Source of the DNA: JBPESP01 sp051710585
GTDB taxonomy: Bacteria; Pseudomonadota; Gammaproteobacteria; Enterobacterales; Enterobacteriaceae
Assembly (NCBI GenBank): GCA_051710585.1
Contig: JBPESP010000001.1
Span: 620,001 to 684,000, forward strand
Direction of reading: 5' to 3'
Length of the DNA stretch: 64,000 nt
In this document: positions 55,621 to 64,000 of the stretch, one piece after another
How positions within the stretch are numbered: the stretch's first letter is position 1
Layout: each line of letters opens with the position of its first letter
Position numbers and translations under genes: made by a program
Notes under the pieces: model-generated
Databases searched by the model: none
What the model was told of the DNA's origin: nothing
The model's input: the letters and a program-made list of their open reading frames with translations, nothing else

Positions 55621-56390
55621 CTTTCTATTCTCTAACTTTAGAGTTCTTCCAGTACTACTTTCCTGCATGCGTATCAGCAAATTTTACGCCGAAAGCTGCA
55701 TGTTTTTTGCACATTTTTACTATATTAGCTAGAGGCAGCACAATGGTGAAGTAAAAAAATCATGTTTGGAGGCCTCAGTTATGTACTTTTCTTCACTCTG
55801 GCTGGATGAATATCCTGCGCTAACTTTGTTTCGCCAAAAAAAAATTATAAATCCTTCATCAAGGATTTATTACACAAACTAAAAATATCCATAATATTAA
55901 TATCAGATCGGCGTTAATTCCGCTACATATATAGAGATATAAAAACACTAGATTAATTTGCAATCGAATATGGACTTTTTATCTCCTATATAAGTGTCTA
56001 TTTTAGACAATCTAGAATTATTTAAAAAGAATTAGGTAAAATTATGGATGATCAAGTCACGTTTATTATGACAATTATTGTTACCTAACGAATATTCAGG
56101 TCAATAGCGTCAATATGAAGGTTTTTGAAAATATATCTTATTTTGAAATTTCATTAATTTAAATAATCATTCTCCTGCTATTTAGATTAGCTAGATTACT
56201 GACGATACTGTATTATTCTAAGCTAAGACTCCATGTCTTATCTTTGGTTTTTTTAGTAAGGTATATTGTACAGTGGTTAACTAAAACTAGTAATCGCGTT
56301 ATGGTTCTTTTAGTATCTATTTCTGATTCGTTTGCTAGCAACCACTGTTATATTTATGCAGCTTAAGCTTACTGCAATACTTATAATATA
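55621..56390. other. Eroded spacer, radA expected
   Basis: No alignment to RadA or other proteins could be made. AT-rich with stops in all frames. Confidence 0.5.
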
Positions 56391-56399
56391 ATTTGTAAT

Positions 56400-56870
56400 G
56401 TTATGAGCTGCTTCGCTAAAAGTGACATAGATCTATTGTTAGTATAAATTTATTTTCAGACTTATAAATAAGCACTCTATTGGACTCCGATCTTAAAGGA
56501 GTACCTCGGCAACTCATGCTTTATTTAATATGTTAACACCGCAGTAACTTGTTGGAACTACTTGCTCGTTATATAGTAGAGTTACTCTGATATCTGTAGA
56601 ATATAACTTTGGCTTTTTTATCATGCATTTCCCATCCAATCTCTAGTTCTTTAACGGTTAGTTTTCTATCCAGGGAAAACAACATAATTTAGCCCGCGAG
56701 TTTTATCGTAAATAGATTAAAACAATTGCAAGGTGGTGTATGCCAAGCGTTTCCCGGTGGTCTAGATATATGTTAAAATGTTGCATTATACTCAGTTTAG
56801 CTCTGTTACGGCGAACAGAGCACTCAATATTATTTTGTATTAGAATATGCTTCTAAATGTTACACTTATA
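56400..56870 (-). mobile_element. Second decayed copy of the same IS3-family transposase
   Basis: Reverse reading gives GKRLAYTTLQLF near 56740 and MLFSLDRKLTVKELEIGWEM near 56620-56680, aligning with MSFSPDSRLTMKALEMAWE. VIFYRYQSNST follows (VMFHSDQGSQYTS), and near 56470-56520 SCRGTPLRSESNRVLIYKS (SRRGNCWDNSPMERFFRSL). DNA-level similarity to the copy at 44.4-44.6 kb is visible. It is older or more decayed, with the catalytic Asp lost. Confidence 0.82.
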
Positions 56871-59800
56871 GCTATACGTTGGTTCCTGAGAACTAATTCG
56901 CTTCAGCTCCTTTATATAACTTCGTCTACGCGACAGCGCCCTTAGATGAAAGTCTCTCTAGATTGCCATAGAGACTATATTTCCTATGCTAGCCGCAGCA
57001 TGACTAAATACTAACATGGTCATGGACCTAACTATAAAATACTATTTGCTTGCCGTCTGTTCTACTATCAGGACGATCTTCAATATTTGTCACTACTGTG
57101 ATGAATATTGAAGATTTAGCAGAGTATGGCTCATAGGATAATGCACTTTAAGTTTCCAGATTAATGAGTACTGTTTAGGGAATCTTACATCAAGAGTGTT
57201 GTAAATTTTTTCATCTTATTAGTTTCGCCTTTGTTCAGAGGTTATGTTAGGAGAAGTTTTTGGCATTTTCCTGTAGCTCATCACACGATGATTTTATTCA
57301 TTTTCTCAATTATAGATAGGCCAACATTTGTGACTTATGCTGTTTGCGCAGCGTAGTAGTTTTATTTGATAATCAGTTGAGGGGGATGCGCATTTGAGAA
57401 TTCGGGACTGAATTTTTTATTAGCACGCATCTGTTTTACCGGAGTGGATATACAACTTCTCTTTAAGAGGTAGTCAAATTCAGTCTGTTACTCCATCCTT
57501 TAGGTGGATTAAATACCGGACGCAATAAGTCTTTTGCATTTTGAATGTTGTTTTAGACAGTTTCATATAACGCCTTAATGTGCACGATTATAGCGTTTTC
57601 CCATTTTGTAGTTCGGCAGTGGTGAGATTGTATTGCCATTTTAGAGTGATTTGCAAAGGTAAGCCCGTCCATATGGTGAATAATTACTTTTAAAATATGG
57701 ATATTGTAGACTACCTGTACTGTCTGGCGGTCTATTTCAATCAGCTTTTTAGCAAAATATTAGTTCTTCAGTAGTTAAATCCTGCTGTGTTAGGGCACAC
57801 TTTTCTCTTTTTTATTAAATATTTTGCGTAATTCAGCTAGTAGTATTAGGCATTAGGTATTTAATATTGGTTTTTTCTTGGCTAACAAGATCTTACGGTT
57901 TAAGATGGGCAGGATTATAAATTTATCATTGACTTTCGGCAGTTAGCTATGCTTGTGGCTTTGTTTATAGCGCTCTAACTATTCTTCGATGGTATTTTTT
58001 GTCATTGATAGGTTTTCCAACTTACTAGAGAGTGGTTTTGCTTTTTTAGCATCAGGATTAGCTGAGGGTAAAGGGCTTTTCGTGTATCAGATATACCACT
58101 TTATGCTCAAGGATTTACTGTCTTTTAATCCGCTTAAATAAACACTCATTTAAGTTAAGAATTTAATGCAAAAATATTTTGTCCATTTTTTAAAAAAGAA
58201 TCCAGAATCTGTAAAATCTCTATAAATACGGTATTAAAGGGATTCTGACTAATCCATTGTTTGACTCAAGATTTTAAAAATGATTACCACTCCACCAAAA
58301 CACATAACACAAAAGATTATTGATGTACAGTTAATATCATCCTCTTAATGACTAGGATTATATCCTCTTAGATCAGCAGAATATATTTGGAAAAGCCAAA
58401 TAGTAAGTAGGCACTATATGTACTGTCTCATTTTGTGTGCTGTAAGCGCCTTATATCGATAGTTTTGTAGATAACATTTCAATCTAACCTTTTAGCCATA
58501 GGATATCTTTGATGCAGTGGCATGATACAACTACTATTGTTATAATTAACCAACGCTGATCAGAGAAGTTAGGTTTTTTATCACTAACCGGCGCTAGCCC
58601 TGTCATCATTATTATCGGTAGTAGTTTCAGTAATGCATCAATGAACACCGTCGTGATAGAACTCGAAGGTTTACGGTGGTAGCTACCACTACGTTATTTC
58701 AGTAGTGATAACGCTGTGCTGACAAGAGGCGGCCATCTGGTACTACTGAATAGTGTCGAGCAGTAAGTTCAAACTGATTATTGTACTGCACTAGTTTCCA
58801 ACGCTGGCATTGCGTTGCCAGTTTCGGGTGCGTTTTTTCTTCACCAATATAGTGGCCATAGACGCATGCTAATCTGCTTAGCCTCAGAAAGCAAGGGCGT
58901 ATTTTTTATTTCCCTTGCTATCCGTGTCTGGTTAACAATGTCATCGGGATTTTTGAAGTTTATCCAGATATTATCCGCACTGATACGCCCTTTGCCACAA
59001 ACTAAAATATGACCTTTTGATGATGATAGTCTAGTGCTGATACAAGGCTGAGACTGCGGTGAAAAAAATGTTGGCGTAGCCGGCTGTTATCATGTTTATC
59101 AAACGCGAAACGTTTTTTACTATCGTCTTGGTTATCCATACCGATGGAACTTTAATTAACCCTGCAACGTTTATAACTCTATATCAACGTTTAACACAGG
59201 AGTAAGGAAATACTCTATTATAACTTTTTACCGGCCAGCGAATAATATAAGGGAGGATCGTTATGACACTCTAGTGATCACTTTGCTAGAGTCTTATAGC
59301 GGCTTTCGCAGATATTACTAGTAATTTTTATGTGTATATGAACAATACTTTCGCCTGGAAAAGGGGGGCTTACGGGGTATATTGCTCATTGTTTATTAGA
59401 TATAATATTTATTGATAGCTTGAAGATTTGTGCGATCGCGCTATTCAAGAAGGATTAAAATCCTGGCCTAGAACTGGATATTATAGACATCGATACTACC
59501 CGGTAGCATATATATGCTGGGATTAGCTTCGTGATAAAACGTATAAGAAAACTTCCCGACATGGCATTGTTGCCTTTGCCTTCTTATGATTAATGAGAAG
59601 TATTAGGGTATCGTGCAGGCGGGCAAGACCCTGATGATGTGGAAATAATTTTGCCCTGTATCACCACCGGATACAGGTAGGTATATCTTGAAGCGTCGCG
59701 GCGCTAGGCTGTTGTTGTGTAAATTGTTGGGCTGTATTTTATATATACGCTTAAAATTCTAAATATTCTTCTACCTTCTCTATTTAATTATACCATGTAG

Positions 59801-60638
59801 AAAACGCTATATAGTTATAAGCATAGTAGCATTAACTGTCCTTTAGAGAATCATGCTAATACCTGAAAAAATTCAGGGCCTAATAGCAACTCAATGCAGA
59901 AAAAAGATTAAGGATATTATGTGTAACTTGGTAATTGCCTATGCTTATTATAAAACTGCTTTTTGCATTATCTTTAAAATCTTACAAATAAAGACTACTA
60001 ATATTTATTATGATTTTATCAATAAAAAACATTCCATTAAAATTGGAGTGCAGAAATATGCAGTTGGCTCTAATAAAATAATAGTATTATTTATTTTGAT
60101 ACTACCAGTACGCTCTCGAAAAAAAAGTGACCTAGGTGGTAGTTAGAAGTATAGACTGTATACCTAAATGTAATTTTAGACAATAGAAGGGAGGCAAATC
60201 TTTATTTTAATCAGCTATTTTTGTTTTGAAAGTTATGTATTAAACGATGATACCTGCCGTTCTCTTATGTTATCCACATAGATAATACAGGACGTAATTA
60301 GCTAGACAGTGAGTATGCTTGCTTGTGATAGTAGAGATAGTTAAAAACCGATACGCTACATTTAGTGTTTAGTTTTTTCTATTGAGCAATATTTCCTGAA
60401 TAGCTCATGGGTATTTGCTCAGGATGCGGGAATTTTTTTGTTTGCTAGGAGCAATTTTTGCTGCATTCTCTTGTTTTTTTGTCGGTTTTATACTATCTAT
60501 CTGAACGTAGTGACGCTAAACGTCTAAAATGAGGTCAGATATGGTGATTATACATCGTAATCTGACAGTTTACTGAACTTATATAACCTACCTTTAAGCA
60601 TCTGCTCTATCAGCGCGTCGCCTGTGGGTGTTCTAAAA
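56871..60638. other. Unassigned eroded region downstream of mrcB
   Basis: Nothing could be assigned. Coding-like but unrecognised runs occur on the forward strand near 58600-59010 (LRYFSSDNAVLTRGG, HLVLLNSVEQ, VSGAFFLHQYSGHRR) and near 59410-59520. It contains the hairpin at 57076-57115. The fhu genes, next to mrcB in E. coli, were not recognised. Confidence 0.45.
57076..57115. repeat. 12-bp inverted repeat with inner 4-bp stem
   Basis: ATCTTCAATATT (57076-57087) pairs exactly with 57104-57115. Inside, TCAC and GTGA pair around TACT. Confidence 0.95.
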
Positions 60639-63017
60639 TTATTTACTGAATATTTTTCGAATCCAATTCATCACAGTGTTATTATCTTTTTGTTTATCCT
60701 GCAATGGCGGTTTTTTCTGCGGCTGCCCTGCCGGTGCAATATTATTAATCTGTCGTTGCACTTGCGTCTGGGTCTGCTGGCAAAGTGCCTGCGGGTCGTT
60801 GGTCCATACCGGTAATGTGCGCATTGCGCTGCTGCTACTGCAGACAAAATTCTCTGCGTAGTCTATAAACATTTGACTGATACCCTCCGGCGGAATTAAG
60901 TTCAACGCTAACGGCGCTTGGTTTTCCAGATAACGGCGATATAGCGTCAATGCGCCGTTAGCGCCAGTTAACTTACTTGGACCGTTATTATCTCGGCCAA
61001 CCCAGGCGATAAAGACCTCTTTACCGTCAATACCAGCGAACCAGCTATCGCGTAAATCATTGGTTGTCCCGGTTTTCGCTGCTAGATGTGAAGATGGAAA
61101 TTGCACTGATAGTGAGCGTGATGTCCCGCGCATTACAACCTGCTGCATAGCATATAGCGTGAGATACGCTGCCTGTGCGGGCACAACCTGTTCTGCCTGA
61201 GGGAAACTTTGGTACAGTACAGCACCATCCTCTCCTATTACCGAACGAACTGCTGATAGTGTGGCGTAGTTACCGCCACTGGCGATAGTTTGAAATTCCT
61301 GTGCCACTTCCATTGGAGTCAGGCTTATAGCGCCAAGTAGCATTGATGGTACAGGGTTGAATACCGAAGAAGGGATACCTAACTTAATCAGAGTAGCTGT
61401 AATACGATCAAGCCCTACTGATAGACCGAGGTTAACCGTTGGAACATTAAGCGAATTCGTCAAAGCATCCACCAATATAACCTTGCCGCGGAATTTCTGA
61501 TCATAGTTTTTTGGTGACCACAGGTTACCGTTCGGTTGCTTTAGGGTAATCGGTTTATCAGCTATCCAGGTGTTAAGTCGATATTCATTTGGCTCACTTA
61601 GAGCGGTCAGATACGTGGCTGGTTTCGCTAGCGATCCTACTGAGCGCCGTGCCTGCATTGCGCGATTAAAACCGGCAAACTGTGGTTCTTTGCCACCTAC
61701 CATGGCGCGTACTTCACCACTGAATCTATCGACTACCACCATGGCAGCCTCTAGATCTTTTACGCCCCGATCGTTGCACAAGGCTGGAACACCGACTTCA
61801 ACCGCTTTTTCCACCGCCTCCTGCGATAGCGGATCTAACGTAGTGAAAATTTTGACACCAGACAGATTATTAATTTTATCACCAAGCTTAATTTTCAGCT
61901 CTTCGCGTACCATTTGCATAAAGGCTGGTTGAGGCGCTAATACCCCGCTGCGCGGTTGTACCCCCAGTGGGCGGGCACTCAGCATATCGTACAGATCGTT
62001 ATTAATAACTTGTTGGTTCTTAAGTAGTTTTAGAACTAGATTGCGCCGTTCCAGCACTAGTTTTGGATTGCGCCAGGGATTATATAGTGATGCCCCTTTC
62101 ACCATCCCTACTAGCATCGCCTGTTGATCGAGACTGAGCTCATCCATCGGTCGGCTGAAATAATACAGGCTGGCCAATGGGAAACCGCGGATTTGATCGC
62201 TACCATTCTGGCCAAGATGGACTTCGTTTAGATACAGTTCCAGGATTCGGTCCTTGCTGTAGCGATAATCGACGATCAGTGCCATATAGGCTTCATTGGC
62301 CTTGCGCCATAGAGAGCGTTCATTGGTTAAAAATAGGTTTTTTACTAACTGCTGTGTCAGCGTACTTCCGCCCTGCACCGCACGTCCAGCGGTGATGTTA
62401 GCTAGAACGGCGCGGCCTATAGAGGATAGACTGATACCATCATGTCGGTAGAAATGCCGGTCCTCGATGGCAATGAGAGTATCTACTAGCATGTCTCGAA
62501 AACCAGACCGTGGTATGAACAGCCGTTGCTCACCCTTTGGTGATTGTAACATAGTAATCAATCGCGGTTCGAGTCTAAGGAAACCAAAATTACGCCCAGT
62601 GTCTTGGTTTTTAATTTCCAGGAGCTGGTTTTTTGTAAAGGTCATGCGAGCGTGGATCTGACCTTCCTTGCCGTCTGGGAAATCAAAAGGCCGGCGCAGT
62701 AGCTCGATGCTGTTGCCGCGCACAGTGAATTCACCCGGTCGAGTAATATTTGATACTTCGCGGTATTGCATTCCTTCCAGTAAGGTCGCCACGTCGTTGC
62801 AACTGTAGGACATGGTTGGCTCTAAGCTCACCATACGACCATAGACAGCCGCTGGGAGTTGCCAGACTTTACCATCAATGCGCTGACGGACTTGTACATT
62901 TAAATAGATGCCATAGATTGCAATGATGACTACTAGCAACAGTAGGATGCGAGTAAGCCAGCCTATCAGCCGGCGTTTTTTCTGCTGCGATCCTTTTTTT
63001 TCCTTACGTAGCGGCAT
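60639..63017 (-). CDS. mrcB: Penicillin-binding protein 1B, short (gamma-like) form
   Basis: The 792-residue bifunctional murein synthase is anchored by one N-terminal helix (about 20-42). The UB2H domain, which binds LpoB in E. coli, follows (about 55-150). The glycosyltransferase motifs are IAIEDRHFYRHDGI (catalytic Glu) and VQGGSTLTQQLVKNLFL. The transpeptidase motifs are SVGSLAKP (active Ser), NSLNVP and AKTGTTNDL. It polymerises lipid II delivered by MurJ and cross-links the strands. E. coli PBP1b has 844 residues. This frame begins MPLRKEKKGSQQ, aligning with the internal start of the E. coli gamma form (MPRKGKGKG), and the acidic cytoplasmic tail is gone. The C-terminal tail is otherwise complete. 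Confidence 0.96.
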   Translation of the reverse strand: MPLRKEKKGSQQKKRRLIGWLTRILLLLVVIIAIYGIYLNVQVRQRIDGKVWQLPAAVYGRMVSLEPTMSYSCNDVATLLEGMQYREVSNITRPGEFTVRGNSIELLRRPFDFPDGKEGQIHARMTFTKNQLLEIKNQDTGRNFGFLRLEPRLITMLQSPKGEQRLFIPRSGFRDMLVDTLIAIEDRHFYRHDGISLSSIGRAVLANITAGRAVQGGSTLTQQLVKNLFLTNERSLWRKANEAYMALIVDYRYSKDRILELYLNEVHLGQNGSDQIRGFPLASLYYFSRPMDELSLDQQAMLVGMVKGASLYNPWRNPKLVLERRNLVLKLLKNQQVINNDLYDMLSARPLGVQPRSGVLAPQPAFMQMVREELKIKLGDKINNLSGVKIFTTLDPLSQEAVEKAVEVGVPALCNDRGVKDLEAAMVVVDRFSGEVRAMVGGKEPQFAGFNRAMQARRSVGSLAKPATYLTALSEPNEYRLNTWIADKPITLKQPNGNLWSPKNYDQKFRGKVILVDALTNSLNVPTVNLGLSVGLDRITATLIKLGIPSSVFNPVPSMLLGAISLTPMEVAQEFQTIASGGNYATLSAVRSVIGEDGAVLYQSFPQAEQVVPAQAAYLTLYAMQQVVMRGTSRSLSVQFPSSHLAAKTGTTNDLRDSWFAGIDGKEVFIAWVGRDNNGPSKLTGANGALTLYRRYLENQAPLALNLIPPEGISQMFIDYAENFVCSSSSAMRTLPVWTNDPQALCQQTQTQVQRQINNIAPAGQPQKKPPLQDKQKDNNTVMNWIRKIFSK

Positions 63018-63055
63018 CAGTACTTATCTTCATCTTTATCTTTATCATTAATCAT
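63017..63055 (-). pseudogene. mrcB: Relic of the PBP1b acidic N-terminus, coupled to mrcB start
   Basis: The 12-codon frame MINDKDKDEDKY ends in a TGA that overlaps the mrcB ATG (TGATG). It looks like a frameshifted relic of the acidic D/Y-rich tail of the long PBP1b form. A ribosome ending here could restart at mrcB. Confidence 0.5.
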
Positions 63056-64000
63056 TAATCATGCCGGTGATCATTATGATAATCAATCATCCCATCAGTA
63101 GAATGATTAGCCTTATGTAAATCCTGTCGGACCTGATAGTTTTCTATGAAATTTGATAAGGTTACGGTTATCCAAGATATCGTTTATTACTCTCTTAAAC
63201 TGCTGACGGCTAAATCGTCTGCTCTGTTTCCGCTTTAGCTGGATCGGAAGTAGAAATCTTTGTATTTCCTATTATTACAATCTATAGGTGCGTCGAGTAG
63301 GTAATCCTGTACTGGATCGTCTAGTCAGGGGTATTTTGGATAAGTCTTATTCATCATTTTTTGCACTTTGTGGTTGGTATCAAATCAAAAGTTGTTAAAT
63401 ATGGGTTATCCGTGCCTCTAAGCAGGCGACGGCAGCTCCAGAACGAACCGCTATACGTTTTCACTAACGTCTGTGTTCTCTGCTTATCTACTGCTCGCTG
63501 AAATATATTTTATGTAGTACTGTTAGCATAGGTGACGTACCCTGTTGATAACGCCGCCGTAAATGTTCCTAATAGCGGCATAGTGTAGTGGATGGGCAGC
63601 TAACTATCTAGATGTTATCGAAATGCATAGTCGGACAGCCCATAGCGCTTCGGCTAGATTGATACGCGTAAGGTTATGTACGCGCGACGCGTATGTTAGA
63701 TAGAGATGGTAGCCAGAGCCAGAGAGGTAATACTAGCAAGTAAATCATCATTCATTAACTGCTCTGAGAAACTATTTTCAAGCACCTACTCGGCATTACA
63801 CAGTAGAGGGGCTAGTGCAGTTGGATAGGTTTGTGCTCTCAGGTTAGAATATCTAGAGCCCTTTGCTCTTAAATCCAGTTGAGTATTGCTTGCGTCATCC
63901 ATTATTGTATCTGACAATTTGACCTGCTGCTGCGCTTGTTTACGGAAGAACAGACGCCTTAAATATTCGCGCTGTATGATCCCGTAGGCTGTATTTTCCT
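63056..64000. other. Eroded spacer upstream of mrcB, hrpB expected
   Basis: hrpB precedes mrcB in E. coli. No HrpB C-terminal sequence could be recognised on the reverse strand here. No promoter was resolved. Confidence 0.45.

Noticed and set aside
60270..60278. Perfect DnaA box TTATCCACA
   Set aside because: A single box with no cluster, DUE or dnaA/gidA neighbour; expected by chance.

Overview
The window looks like chromosome of an enterobacterial (Sodalis/Serratia/Pectobacterium-like) host-restricted symbiont in an advanced stage of genome erosion. The ten intact protein genes read as close relatives of Escherichia coli / Sodalis proteins and fill only about a quarter of the 64 kb. I cannot name the species from sequence alone. 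No tRNA, rRNA, CRISPR array, prophage or intact insertion sequence was seen.

Intact genes, left to right: hns (-, cut by the window edge), mepM (-), aspS (-), cmoA and cmoB (+, overlapping), argS (+), murJ (-), mdtH (+), hrpA (-, N-terminus eroded) and mrcB (-, short form). They serve nucleoid structure, peptidoglycan growth and flipping, Asp and Arg tRNA charging, wobble uridine modification, RNA helicase work and efflux. One 53-codon ORF near 36.1 kb with a good ribosome binding site is a possible extra small gene.

Much of the space between intact genes is not featureless. Reading all frames and joining frameshifts recovers a colinear series of pseudogenes in enterobacterial gene order: hns-tdk-adhE-oppABCD(F) (0.9-8.3 kb); mepM-znuA (11.2-12.1); aspS-yecD-yecE-cmoA-cmoB-cutC-argS (12.8-21.6); murJ-mviM-rimJ-mdtH-grxB (21.8-27.3); hrpA-azoR (37.9-42.6); thrC-thrB-thrA, arcA, creA, rob, gpmB, slt, ettA, nadR (45.3-55.6). 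Decayed copies of one IS3-family transposase lie at 44.1-44.8, 56.4-56.9 and probably 35.3-35.5 kb. Lost functions include oligopeptide uptake, zinc uptake, threonine synthesis, fermentative alcohol dehydrogenase, NAD salvage, ArcA and Rob regulation, and the translation factor EttA. Homology calls rest on remembered E. coli protein sequences, and pseudogene edges are approximate.

Stretches I could not assign: about 8.3-9.5, 12.1-12.8, 19.1-19.85, 27.3-35.2, 36.2-37.9, 42.6-44.1, 57-60.6 and 63.0-64.0 kb. The 33.8-35.2 kb part is extremely AT-rich. Within the decaying DNA there are many perfect inverted repeats with tiny loops and many small tandem duplications, which may be scars of the mutational process and are the least explained pattern here.
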